64,000 nt of DNA from Pseudomonas fluorescens. Its GTDB lineage: Bacteria > Pseudomonadota > Gammaproteobacteria > Pseudomonadales > Pseudomonadaceae. The stretch spans positions 1 through 64,000 of the forward strand of contig NZ_CABVIR010000004.1 in assembly GCF_902498065.1 (NCBI RefSeq), read 5' to 3'. A program made the translations under genes and the position numbers. Below are positions 17,234 to 25,892 of the stretch, one piece after another. The stretch's first letter is position 1. Each line of letters starts with the position of its first letter. The notes below the pieces were generated by a model. That model saw only the letters and a list, made by a program, of their open reading frames with translations, searched no databases and was not told where the DNA came from.

Positions 17234-18550
17234 ATGTTCAACAAACGCTTGAAGCAAGAGTTGTCGGCTCTTCGCGAAGAACTCTCCAGCCTTCAGCAAG
17301 TGAAGGAAAGTCTGGAAAGCGAAATGCTGGTCCTGACCCTTGATCCCGATGGGCGTATTCAATCGGTCAATCAGAATTTTCTCAGCGAGATGCTCTACAA
17401 GAGCCACGACCTGATCGATCGTCCGATCGAAGACATCGTGCCGCCCCACGTGAAGTCCGATGAATTCCACCACCGTTTCAAGGCCGCGCTGACCCGTGGC
17501 GAGCACTTCTCCGGTGCAGTGCGCCTGCTGCGAGGTGATGGCCAGGAAGCCTGGTTGCGCTCGATCGTGCAGCCGGTGCGTTCCTCGGACGGGCGGATCA
17601 AGCATTTCTCGATTTTTTCCAGTGACCTGACCCGCACCATCGAGGCGTCCCGTGAGCATGAGAACCTGATCGGCGCGCTGGTGCGCTCGACGGCGGTGAT
17701 CGAGTTTGACCTCGCTGGCAACGTGCTCGCAGCCAATGAACGGTTCCTCAACGGCATGGGTTACAGCCTGGCGCAAATCAAGGGCAAACATCACCGCACC
17801 TTCTGCGATGCGCAGGAGTACAGCAGTGCCGAGTATCAGGACTTCTGGCGTCGCCTGAATGCCGGAGAGTTCGTCGCCGGCCGCTTCAAGCGCGTGGATA
17901 GCCACGGGCGTACGGTCTGGCTGGAGGCGTCCTACAACCCGGTGGTCGACGCCAACAACAAGCTCTATAAAGTGGTGAAGTTCGCCACCGTGATTACCGA
18001 TCAGGTCAATCAGGAACACGCCGTCGCAGAAGCGGCCAACATTGCCTACGGCACCTCGCAACAAACCGATCAAAGCGCCCAGCGCGGCACGGCCGTGGTG
18101 ACACAAGCGGTGAACGTGATGCGCGACCTGGCCGAGCACATGCAAACCGCCGGCGAGGGAATCGAAGCGCTGAATGAGCAATCGCTGGTGATCGGCACCA
18201 TCGTCAAAACCATCAGTGGCATCGCCGAACAGACCAACCTGCTGGCGCTCAACGCGGCCATCGAAGCCGCCCGGGCCGGAGAGCAGGGGCGTGGTTTTGC
18301 CGTGGTGGCGGACGAGGTCCGGCAACTGGCTTCGCGCACAAGTCAGGCCACCGATGAAATCGTGTTGGTGGTGCGTCAGAACCAGGACATGGCGCGTAAC
18401 GCCGTAGCCCTGATGACCGACGGTAAACTTCAGGCCGAACAAGGCCTGGCGCTGGCGGCAGAGGCGGGCACGGTGATTGTCGAAATTCAGGACGGCGCGC
18501 AGAAAGTGGTGAATGCGGTCGGACAGTTCGCCAATCAGCTATCGAGTTGA
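17234..18550 (+). CDS. PAS-PAS chemotaxis-type sensor, BdlA-like
   Basis: A 438-residue cytoplasmic protein. A short coiled coil (residues 5-30) is followed by two PAS domains (about 30-140 and 150-265) and a methyl-accepting signalling domain with the hairpin tip [20 protein letters not shown] (about residues 335-355). It has no membrane segment. This arrangement and length match BdlA of P. aeruginosa, which controls biofilm dispersion, and related PAS-type soluble receptors. Ligand or cofactor is not visible. Start at the ATG in [10 protein letters not shown]; a longer frame begins at 17198 without support. Confidence 0.85.
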   Translation: MFNKRLKQELSALREELSSLQQVKESLESEMLVLTLDPDGRIQSVNQNFLSEMLYKSHDLIDRPIEDIVPPHVKSDEFHHRFKAALTRGEHFSGAVRLLRGDGQEAWLRSIVQPVRSSDGRIKHFSIFSSDLTRTIEASREHENLIGALVRSTAVIEFDLAGNVLAANERFLNGMGYSLAQIKGKHHRTFCDAQEYSSAEYQDFWRRLNAGEFVAGRFKRVDSHGRTVWLEASYNPVVDANNKLYKVVKFATVITDQVNQEHAVAEAANIAYGTSQQTDQSAQRGTAVVTQAVNVMRDLAEHMQTAGEGIEALNEQSLVIGTIVKTISGIAEQTNLLALNAAIEAARAGEQGRGFAVVADEVRQLASRTSQATDEIVLVVRQNQDMARNAVALMTDGKLQAEQGLALAAEAGTVIVEIQDGAQKVVNAVGQFANQLSS

Positions 18551-18609
18551 TGCCTGCCAACCGGGTGGAAATCGCTACAATCGGCATCTTTCCCCAGGAG
18601 CAGATGCCC

Positions 18610-19209
18610 ATGAGCGCTTCCCATCGCCGCCCGGTTCCCTTGTCCAAGGCTTATCGTCTGCTCAATCATGGGCCGACCGTGCTGGTCAGCGCCGCCCATG
18701 ACGGGCAGCGCAACATCATGGCGGCGGCCTGGGCCATGCCGCTGGATTTCGAACCGCCGAAAATTGCCGTGGTGCTGGACAAGTCCACCTGGACCCGGCA
18801 ACTGCTGGAAGCGTCGGGCACGTTCGTGCTGAACGTACCCTGCGCCGCCCAGGCCGATATCGTGCAAACCGTTGGCTCGACATCCGGGCTGGAGCTGACT
18901 CAGGGCCAGGGCCGGGACAAATTCCAGACCTATGATTTGCAGACTTTCAGCGGCGAGCTGATCGATGCGCCGATGCTCGAAGGTTGCGTGGCCTGGCTGG
19001 AATGCCGACTGCTGCCGGAGCCCGGCAATCACCAACAGTACGATCTGTTCCTGGCCGAAGTGATTGCCGCCCAGGCGGACGAGCGCGTGTTCAGCGACGG
19101 TCGCTGGCACTTCGAGGGGCACGATGCATTGCGCACCTTGCACCACGTGGCGGGAGGGCATTTCCTGACAATCGGTGATCCGGTGGACGGCAAGACCTTA
19201 CAGCCGTAA
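18610..19209 (+). CDS. Flavin reductase family protein
   Basis: A 199-residue FMN-binding split-barrel protein of the flavin-reductase-like family. The conserved features are AAWAMPLDFEPPKIAVVLD near residue 40 and the strand FVLNVPCAAQ near residue 73, where flavin phosphate contacts lie. Relatives reduce FMN with NAD(P)H or serve unknown oxidoreductase roles. The start at 18610 has CAGGAG 8 bases upstream; the nearby ATG at 18604 is too close to it. It follows the PAS receptor by 59 bases and may share its transcript. Confidence 0.85.
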   Translation: MSASHRRPVPLSKAYRLLNHGPTVLVSAAHDGQRNIMAAAWAMPLDFEPPKIAVVLDKSTWTRQLLEASGTFVLNVPCAAQADIVQTVGSTSGLELTQGQGRDKFQTYDLQTFSGELIDAPMLEGCVAWLECRLLPEPGNHQQYDLFLAEVIAAQADERVFSDGRWHFEGHDALRTLHHVAGGHFLTIGDPVDGKTLQP

Positions 19210-19213
19210 GACG

Positions 19214-19582
19214 TCACACCCAGAGGTCGTTCTGCGCCGTGCGTTCGCCACCCTTGTCACCGGTGTTCAACACGCCTCGGGGTTCGATCAGCAGGAGTTT
19301 CACCTCCTGCCCGGCGAACGGCTTGTGCTCGACACCCTTGGCCACCACATACATTTCGCCGGCATTCACCAGCACGTGACCATCGCGAAAATCGATGCGC
19401 AACTGGCCTTCCAGAACGATGAAGGCTTCGTCGGTATCGTGGTGGTCGTGCCAGATGAAATCCCCCAGCAACTTCACCACCTTGCACTGATAGTCGTTCA
19501 TTTCGGCGATGACCCGCGGTGTCCAGTGCGAGTCGATCCGGGAGATTTTTTCGGCGAAATTCAGGCTTTCGTAGGCTTTCAT
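19214..19582 (-). CDS. Cupin-domain protein
   Basis: A 122-residue single-domain cupin. The first metal-binding motif is visible in IWHDHHDTDEAFIVLEG and the second in the AGEMYVVAKGVEHKP region, so a bound metal is likely. Function is unknown. Start placed at the ATG of MKAYESLNF, with GAGAG about 8 bases upstream; an ATG ten codons earlier has no better signal. It ends only four bases from the stop of the converging flavin reductase gene. Confidence 0.85.
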   Translation of the reverse strand: MKAYESLNFAEKISRIDSHWTPRVIAEMNDYQCKVVKLLGDFIWHDHHDTDEAFIVLEGQLRIDFRDGHVLVNAGEMYVVAKGVEHKPFAGQEVKLLLIEPRGVLNTGDKGGERTAQNDLWV

Positions 19583-19658
19583 GGCGCAGCTCTCATGGTT
19601 GATCGTCAAACCACGATAGCCAGCGCAGCAGCGTGCTTCTTGTACGATTGTGCGTGGC

Positions 19659-20468
19659 TCAGCGCCGGTGCATCTTCATCCAGCGCGCGGGCGACAAACC
19701 GTAGGTTTTGCTGAACTGGCGGGTCATGTGGCTCTGATCGGTGAAGCCGGCGATCAGTGCGGCGCTGACCAGCGACTGCCCTTGAATCAGCAGCGAACGA
19801 ACCAGATCGAGTCGGCGCATGGTCAAGTAACGGTAAGGGCTGGTGCCGAACAACAGGCGAAAATCTCGCGACAGACTCCAGCGATCCCGGCCGCTGTGGT
19901 GCGCCAGTTCTTCCAGCGTCACGGTGCGATCCAGTGCGCTGTGCATGTATTCCCGCGCGCGCTCCGCGGCCCTGTAGTCGAAGCTTGCATGCCTGGCAGT
20001 GACTCCGCCAGCGCTGTTCAAGGCTTGCGCCAGATCGAACAGCGCGTCCTGCGCTTCCAGCGGTTCGAGGGGTATATCGAGGCTGCGCAGCAGGACTTCG
20101 GTGGCGGCGAACAGGCGCGGGTCGGGCGACAAGCCGTTCTTGATGAACGGTAGCGGCTGACCGCCGAGCATCTGCTGGATCAGCGCCGGTTCGATGTACA
20201 TCATTCGGTACTGAAACCCGGTCTCGGTCCCGGCCTCGCCATCGTGGACTTCGTCCGGGTGCAGCACCATCGTCCCGCCGGGCAGGCTGTGGCGCCAACC
20301 GCCGCGGTACTGGAAGCGCTGCACGCCGGCGAGGGTGTGGCCGATGGCGTAGGTGTCGTGGCGATGCAGGTCGTAGCCATGTCCGGCAAAAAATGCCTCG
20401 AACCGCTGCAGACCCGCCACATCGGGCGCGCGTTGGAACCAGTCATTGTGCGGTGGGTGTCTGGTCAT
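19659..20468 (-). CDS. AraC-family transcriptional regulator
   Basis: A 269-residue regulator with an N-terminal cupin-like sensing domain (the HRHDTYAIGHTLAGVQRF stretch, residues 35-55) and a C-terminal double helix-turn-helix AraC domain (about 170-265, ending GFTDQSHMTRQFSKTYG-LSPARW). This type commonly controls the neighbouring LysE-type exporter. Here it is divergent from such a gene with 154 bases between starts. A longer open frame to 20624 is rejected because it would swallow the whole promoter region and touch the exporter start. Confidence 0.9.
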   Translation of the reverse strand: MTRHPPHNDWFQRAPDVAGLQRFEAFFAGHGYDLHRHDTYAIGHTLAGVQRFQYRGGWRHSLPGGTMVLHPDEVHDGEAGTETGFQYRMMYIEPALIQQMLGGQPLPFIKNGLSPDPRLFAATEVLLRSLDIPLEPLEAQDALFDLAQALNSAGGVTARHASFDYRAAERAREYMHSALDRTVTLEELAHHSGRDRWSLSRDFRLLFGTSPYRYLTMRRLDLVRSLLIQGQSLVSAALIAGFTDQSHMTRQFSKTYGLSPARWMKMHRR

Positions 20469-20622
20469 GCTGATCGTTGCCTGGAACTCGATACGGATCA
20501 CGTTAACCCAGTGATCGGTCGTCTGTCTTCTGGCCGATGGAAGGCCTCGTGCAAGTAGAAAACCGAAGGGAAATGTTGCACTGTGTTGCACATCTTCTGC
20601 AGCCACGAAGGCGACCCCCATC

Positions 20623-21264
20623 ATGGAAATGTCCCACCTGAGCTACGCCGCACCCTTGTTGTCGCTGGCGCTGCTGTGGACCGTTGCGGTGGTGACGCCG
20701 GGACCGAATTTTTTCAACATCGCGCAACTGGCGGCCAGTCAATCCAAGCGTCATGGCGTGGTAGCCGCGCTGGGCGTGGCGACGGGCACGGTGCTCTGGG
20801 GGCTGGCGGGCGGGCTGGGCATCAAGTCGCTGTTCAGCGCGGCGCCGACGCTTTACCTGGGTTTCAAGATTGCCGGTGGCTGTTACCTGATCTATCTGGG
20901 TTTGAAGCAGTTCAAGCGCAAAGCGCCGGTGACTGCGGGCGACAACCGCTTGATTGCCGATGCGGGGCGCACGTTGTGGTCGGTGTATGGCCAGGGTTTT
21001 CTGGGCAACATGACCAACCCCAAATCCGCACTGTTCGTCGCGACGATCTTCGCGACCGCCATGCCTGCGACGGTGCCGCCGATGTTGCTGGCGCTGGCCG
21101 TACTGACCATGGCGACGTTGTCGTTCAGTTGGTATTGCAGCGTGGCGCTACTGTTCTCCAGCCGTCGGATGACGCGGGTGTACGACCGTTCGCGCACATG
21201 GCTGGATCGCTTTGCCGGCAGTTGCTACCTGTTGTTCGGTGCGCATCTGGTGGCCAGTCGTTGA
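20623..21264 (+). CDS. LysE/RhtB-family amino acid exporter
   Basis: A 213-residue inner-membrane protein with about six hydrophobic segments. It shows the family pattern VVTPGPNFFNIAQLAASQ near the N-terminus and FLGNMTNPKSALFVATIF in the middle. LysE/RhtB proteins export amino acids or related metabolites. The divergent AraC regulator probably senses the exported compound. The stop is 10 bases before ddlA, but the two functions do not suggest more than shared transcription. Confidence 0.9.
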   Translation: MEMSHLSYAAPLLSLALLWTVAVVTPGPNFFNIAQLAASQSKRHGVVAALGVATGTVLWGLAGGLGIKSLFSAAPTLYLGFKIAGGCYLIYLGLKQFKRKAPVTAGDNRLIADAGRTLWSVYGQGFLGNMTNPKSALFVATIFATAMPATVPPMLLALAVLTMATLSFSWYCSVALLFSSRRMTRVYDRSRTWLDRFAGSCYLLFGAHLVASR

Positions 21265-21274
21265 GGAGTTCTGA

Positions 21275-22369
21275 ATGAGTAAACTGCGGATTGGCATTAT
21301 TTTTGGTGGCCGTTCGGCTGAACATGAAGTGTCGCTGCAATCGGCGAAAAACATCGTCGACGCGCTGGACCGGTCGCGTTTCGAACCGGTATTGATCGGC
21401 ATCGACAAGCAGGGCCACTGGCATCTCAACGATCCGTCGAACTTCCTGCTCAACCAGGAAAACCCGGCGCTGATCGCCCTCAACCAGTCCAACCGCGAAC
21501 TCGCCGTGGTGCCGGGCAAGGCCAGTCAGCAATTAGTGGAAACCTCCAGTCAGGAACTGTTGGGGCATGTTGATGTGATCTTCCCGATCGTTCACGGCAC
21601 GCTGGGCGAAGACGGTTGCCTTCAAGGCTTGCTGCGCATGGCCGATCTGCCGTTTGTCGGCTCCGATGTGCTGGGCTCGGCCGTGTGCATGGACAAAGAC
21701 ATCAGCAAACGTCTGCTGCGCGACGCGGGGTTGGCGGTGACACCGTTCGTCACCCTGACTCGCGCAACGGCCAAGCGCACCGGGTTCGCCGAGGTCCAGG
21801 CCAAACTCGGCCTGCCGCTGTTCGTCAAACCGGCGAATCAGGGTTCTTCGGTGGGCGTGAGCAAGGTCAACGATGAAGCCGAATACACGGCAGCAGTCGA
21901 ACTGGCTCTCGGCTTCGATGAGAAAGTGCTGGTCGAATCAGCCGTCAGTGGCCGCGAGATCGAGTGCGCGGTGCTCGGCAACGAAGACGCCATCGCCAGC
22001 GGTTGCGGCGAAATCGTCATCCGCAGCGGGTTCTATTCCTACGACAGCAAGTACATCGACGCACAGGCCGCTGAAGTGGTGGTCCCGGCCGACATCAGCA
22101 GCGAAACCAGCGAGCGCATTCGAGCACTGGCTGTCGAGGCGTTTCAGGTGTTGGGCTGTTCCGGGTTGGCGCGAGTCGATGTGTTCCTGACCGACAGCGG
22201 CGAAGTGCTGATCAACGAGATCAACTCGCTCCCCGGTTTCACCCGCATCAGCATGTACCCCAAGCTGTGGCAGGCCACGGGCATGACGTACAGCGAGCTG
22301 GTCAGTCGTCTGATCGAGCTGGCGCTGGAGAAGCACAAGGCGCGGCAGGCGCTGAAGATTTCTCGCTGA
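21275..22369 (+). CDS. ddlA: D-alanine--D-alanine ligase
   Basis: A 364-residue ATP-grasp enzyme joining two D-alanines for peptidoglycan precursors. Visible marks are the N-terminal [15 protein letters not shown] motif, [13 protein letters not shown] (ATP-grasp loop), and the C-terminal [21 protein letters not shown] that holds the metal and substrate ligands. Length fits the DdlA branch (about 360) rather than the shorter DdlB encoded in the division cluster, so this is likely the second Ddl of the genome. GAGGAG lies about 6 bases before the ATG. Confidence 0.95.
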   Translation: MSKLRIGIIFGGRSAEHEVSLQSAKNIVDALDRSRFEPVLIGIDKQGHWHLNDPSNFLLNQENPALIALNQSNRELAVVPGKASQQLVETSSQELLGHVDVIFPIVHGTLGEDGCLQGLLRMADLPFVGSDVLGSAVCMDKDISKRLLRDAGLAVTPFVTLTRATAKRTGFAEVQAKLGLPLFVKPANQGSSVGVSKVNDEAEYTAAVELALGFDEKVLVESAVSGREIECAVLGNEDAIASGCGEIVIRSGFYSYDSKYIDAQAAEVVVPADISSETSERIRALAVEAFQVLGCSGLARVDVFLTDSGEVLINEINSLPGFTRISMYPKLWQATGMTYSELVSRLIELALEKHKARQALKISR

Positions 22370-22508
22370 GAAAAGTTAACTGACATCATGAAGGCCTGCG
22401 CACGTAACGTATTCAAAGAGGAAAAGGCTGCGCAAGCATGAGGATCAGGATGGGTTCTCCATGGAAAAGGCCTACCACCCGGTAAGCCCTTTCCATGCCG
22501 CGCAGGAC

Positions 22509-24350
22509 TCAATCCCCCAACGCTTCTCCCTCCCGCCGCGGATCCGCTCCGCCTGCCAGCGAGGCTTTCCCCTGCGCATCCTTGACCCGGACAATCGCCT
22601 GAGTGCCGCTGGTCATGTCGATCTCGGTCACGCTGTGCCCCTTGTCCTTCAACGCCTGAATCAAACCCGCACTGAACTGCCCCTGTTCCAGTTCGGTCGG
22701 GCCGTTGCGGCTGCCGAAGTTGGGGAGGTTGATGGCGGTTTGCGGGTCGAGGTTCCAGTCGAGCAGGCCGACCGTGGATTTGGCGACGTATTCAATGATC
22801 TGCGAGCCGCCGGGAGAGCCGAGGGTGGCGAGGAATTCGCCGCTCTGGCGGTCGAAGATCAGGGTGGGCGCCATGGACGAGCGCGGGCGTTTGCCGGGTT
22901 CGACGCGGTTGGCGACTTTCTGTCCGTTTTCTTCGGGAATGAATGAGAAGTCGGTCATCTGGTTGTTGAGCAGGAAGCCCTGAACCATCAGGTGTGAGCC
23001 AAATGCGGATTCGACCGTGGTGGTCATCGACACCGCTCCGCCCAGGTCATCGACGGCCACCACTTGCGAGGTGGAAATGCGCAGCGGCGAACGGTCCGGC
23101 GCGTAGGCGACCTGAATGCCCGGCGGCGTGCCAGGCTGGGCCGTGCCCATGCTGCGATCGCCGATCAGGGCGGCGCGGCTGGCGAGATAGGTCGGGTCCA
23201 CCAGGCCCTTGACGGGGACGGGCACGAAGTCGATGTCGGCGACGTACTGTGCGCGATCGGCGTAAGCGAGGCGCTCGGCTTCGGAGATCAGGTGCACGGC
23301 TTCAGGGGCCGGTTCAAGGCCTGCGGGGAGGGTGCTTTTGACTGGCTTCAATGGCGCCAGGGCATAACGCGGGTCACGGGCTTCCAGGGCCTGCAAGGTG
23401 CCGAGGATCTGCGCCACGGCGATTCCGCCCGACGACGGCGGCGGCATGCCGCAGACTTGCCAGCGTTTGTAATCAGTGCACAACGGCGCGCGTTCCTTGG
23501 CGGTGTAGCCGTTGAGATCGCTCAGCGACAGGCTGCCGGGGTTGGCGTGGCCCTGAACCTTGGCGACGATTTCCTGCGCGATGGGACCTTTGTACAACGC
23601 ATCGGGACCTTCCTCTGCGATGCGTTTGAACGCAGCGGCCAGCGCCGGGTTTTTCAGTGAGGTACCGACGGCTTTCGGGCTGCCATCGGCGTTCAGGAAG
23701 TACGCCATCATGTCTGGCGAGCGCTGCATGGACGAATCCGACGCGATCAACTGATGCAGGCGTGGCGAGATGGGGAAACCTTGCTCCGCGAGTCTGATCG
23801 CCGGCTCGAACAGCTGCGCCCATGGCAGGCGCCCGTGTTTCTGATGGGCCAGTTCCAGGGCCCGCAACACGCCGGGGGTGCCCACGGAACGACCGCCAAT
23901 CTGCGCCTGAGTGAACGGCATCGGTTTGCCGTCGGCTTGCAGGAACAGCTTCTCGGTGGCGCCGGCCGGCGCAGTTTCACGACCGTCGTAGGTGCGCACG
24001 GTTTTGCCGTCCCAGAGCATGATCAATGCACCACCGCCAATCCCCGAGGATTGCGGCTCGACCAGCGTCAGCACCGCTTGCATCGCAATAGCGGCGTCAA
24101 TCGCCGAACCGCCCTGACGCAACATCGCTCGTCCGGCTTCGGCGGCGAGCGGATTCGCCGCTGCGGCCATATGTTTTGAGGCATGCCGGGTCTGCAGATC
24201 GGAGCGATAGCCCGAGGCGGTTTCCGGTGCGAGGGGTAACGTCGAAGCGGGCGGAACGTTGCACGCCGCGAGGGTTAATGCGCCGACAATCAGCGAAAGG
24301 GCTGACAGGCGATAGCGATTCAAGCGAAGGGCTGAGAACACGCGGGGCAC
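22509..24350 (-). CDS. ggt: Gamma-glutamyltransferase, probable lipoprotein
   Basis: A 613-residue N-terminal-nucleophile enzyme that hydrolyses glutathione and transfers gamma-glutamyl groups. It is made as a precursor that cleaves itself before the catalytic Thr. By alignment of the ISTSQVVAVDDLGGAV segment, that Thr is residue 427, with the usual second Thr replaced by Ser. The N-terminus (residues 14-30) is a signal sequence ending LTLAAC, a good lipobox, so the protein is probably anchored in the outer membrane on the periplasmic side rather than free as in E. coli. The PPPSSGGIAVAQIL motif for substrate binding is present. Confidence 0.9.
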   Translation of the reverse strand: MPRVFSALRLNRYRLSALSLIVGALTLAACNVPPASTLPLAPETASGYRSDLQTRHASKHMAAAANPLAAEAGRAMLRQGGSAIDAAIAMQAVLTLVEPQSSGIGGGALIMLWDGKTVRTYDGRETAPAGATEKLFLQADGKPMPFTQAQIGGRSVGTPGVLRALELAHQKHGRLPWAQLFEPAIRLAEQGFPISPRLHQLIASDSSMQRSPDMMAYFLNADGSPKAVGTSLKNPALAAAFKRIAEEGPDALYKGPIAQEIVAKVQGHANPGSLSLSDLNGYTAKERAPLCTDYKRWQVCGMPPPSSGGIAVAQILGTLQALEARDPRYALAPLKPVKSTLPAGLEPAPEAVHLISEAERLAYADRAQYVADIDFVPVPVKGLVDPTYLASRAALIGDRSMGTAQPGTPPGIQVAYAPDRSPLRISTSQVVAVDDLGGAVSMTTTVESAFGSHLMVQGFLLNNQMTDFSFIPEENGQKVANRVEPGKRPRSSMAPTLIFDRQSGEFLATLGSPGGSQIIEYVAKSTVGLLDWNLDPQTAINLPNFGSRNGPTELEQGQFSAGLIQALKDKGHSVTEIDMTSGTQAIVRVKDAQGKASLAGGADPRREGEALGD

Positions 24351-24493
24351 TCCGTCCGTGGGAAAGGTCAGGGGACTTTATCGGCCGACAGCCAGTGACG
24401 CAAACCACGGGACGTTTTTGTCCTTCTTCCATTGGTAGATTTTCTGTAGGGTCAAGGGCAGCAGACGAGTCAGAAGATCAACAAGAGGCAGGC

Positions 24494-25603
24494 ATGCAGA
24501 CCGACTTCCCCGCACAGCCGAGCTATGGCGCTCAGCGTGAACAGTTTCTGGCAGCAGCGAATGCGGCCGGCGCGATACTGACCGAGTATCCGCACCCGCT
24601 CAAAGGCCCGTTCGGTGAACCTCTGAGCACCGATGTGGCGGTGCTCGGTGATCCGGCCGCCCAGCGCTTGCTGGTCGCGCTGAGTGGCACTCACGGGGTC
24701 GAGGGCTTCTATGGCTCGGGTTGCCAGATCAAGTGGATGCAGGAGTTGGGCAAGCGTTCATTACCGGCCGATGTCGCGGTGGTGTTTGTCCATCTGATCA
24801 ATCCCTGGGGCACGGCGTGGCTGCGCCGGGTCAACGAAGACAACATCGACCTCAATCGCAATCACCTGAACTTCGAACATCCGCTGCCGGACAATCAGGC
24901 CTACGCCGCGCTGCATGAAATCTATGCCTGCACTGAGCTGACAGGCCCCGAGCGTGATCGCGCCGATGCGCTGCTTGATCAGCAGATCCACGAACACGGC
25001 TGGCCGGCGGTGATGTCGATTGTCGAGGGCGGCCAGCACAGTCATCCCGACGGTCTGTTTTACGGCGGGCGGGCACCGAGCTGGTCGAACCGCACGTTGC
25101 ACCGGATCCTTCAAAAACATGTCGCCCACGCCGATGTCGCGATGTGCTTTGACTTGCACACCGGCGCCGGGGAATACGGCCATCCGATGTTGCTGACCAT
25201 TACCGAGTCCGCTTATCCAGCGTTGCCGGATGCGCAGGCGATTTACGGGCCGTGGCTCTATACGCTGCTGACCGGCGCCGACACGCTGAGCGAAACCGGC
25301 GTGGCTGCGACAGCCACCGGCTACACCTCGCAGGCGTTGATCGACGCGCTGCCGCAGGTGCGATTGATGCCTTTCGTGATCGAGTGCGGGACTTATCCGG
25401 GGGCCGAGGTTCACCGTCATTTGCGCGATGACCATTGGTTGCATCTGCACGGCAATCCGAGTGATGCGGTAGGGCGTGAAATCAAACTGAATCTGCTGGA
25501 GCAGTTCTATCCCGCCGACAGCGACTGGCAGGCGATGGTCTGGCTGCGTACGTGGCAGATATGGGAGCGGGGGTTGTCAGCGTTGGCGGTGATGCGTTCC
25601 TGA
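24494..25603 (+). CDS. DUF2817 protein, M14-like zinc metallopeptidase
   Basis: A 369-residue protein of the DUF2817 family, related to M14 carboxypeptidases. Candidate zinc ligands and active-site parts appear in order: SGTHGVEGFYGS (about residue 72), DLNRNHLNF (about 118), CFDLHTGAGEYGH (about 218) and VIECGTYPG (about 298), whose Glu would be catalytic. Substrate unknown. The start at 24494 has AGAGG upstream; the open frame extends about 100 codons further back over non-coding sequence opposite the ggt signal peptide, which I reject. Confidence 0.85.
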   Translation: MQTDFPAQPSYGAQREQFLAAANAAGAILTEYPHPLKGPFGEPLSTDVAVLGDPAAQRLLVALSGTHGVEGFYGSGCQIKWMQELGKRSLPADVAVVFVHLINPWGTAWLRRVNEDNIDLNRNHLNFEHPLPDNQAYAALHEIYACTELTGPERDRADALLDQQIHEHGWPAVMSIVEGGQHSHPDGLFYGGRAPSWSNRTLHRILQKHVAHADVAMCFDLHTGAGEYGHPMLLTITESAYPALPDAQAIYGPWLYTLLTGADTLSETGVAATATGYTSQALIDALPQVRLMPFVIECGTYPGAEVHRHLRDDHWLHLHGNPSDAVGREIKLNLLEQFYPADSDWQAMVWLRTWQIWERGLSALAVMRS

Positions 25604-25661
25604 GGCGTGCTTTTGTTGCCCGAACCCGGCTCATGGTTCGGGCAACTTTTCTCGAGGCATA

Positions 25662-25696
25662 AAAAAACGGCCTACCTTTCGGTAAGCCGTTTTTAG
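25662..25696 (-). terminator. Terminator downstream of tRNA-Met
   Basis: An inverted repeat, AAACGGCTTACC-GAAA-GGTAGGCCGTTT as read on the minus strand, followed by a T-run. It lies directly downstream of the minus-strand tRNA and may also stop the plus-strand DUF2817 transcript. Confidence 0.85.
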
Positions 25697-25700
25697 TACT

Positions 25701-25777
25701 TGGTGGCTACACAGGGACTTGAACCCCGGACCCCAGCATTATGAATGCTATGCTCTAACCAACTGAGCTATGTAGCC
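25701..25777 (-). tRNA. tRNA-Met (CAT), elongator type
   Basis: A 77-nt cloverleaf on the minus strand: acceptor GGCTACA paired with TGTAGCC, D-arm AGCTCAGTTGGTTAGAGC, anticodon loop TTCATAA with anticodon CAT, T-arm with GGTTCAAG, and encoded CCA. The acceptor stem and D-loop match elongator tRNA-Met rather than the initiator; a lysidine-modified tRNA-Ile2 is less likely. Confidence 0.95.
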
Positions 25778-25892
25778 AAGTGGCGCGCATTATTCACCGG
25801 TAATGAAGATGCGTCAAGCGTAAATCTAAAATATTTCTCTACGCTTTCAACCGCTTATCCATCTGAGCCGAAAAGCCGGACCGGGGAGGGCG

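Noticed and set aside
20469..20624. 52-codon extension of the AraC regulator
   Set aside because: It would cover the entire divergent promoter and meet the exporter start codon.
22463..22494. Hairpin GGAAAAGGCCTACC ... GGTAAGCCCTTTCC as a terminator
   Set aside because: The stem has mismatches and no T-run follows on either strand, so I did not list it.
24176..24493. 100-codon N-terminal extension of the DUF2817 protein
   Set aside because: It overlaps the ggt signal-peptide region on the other strand, is not protein-like, and the internal ATG has a good ribosome binding site.
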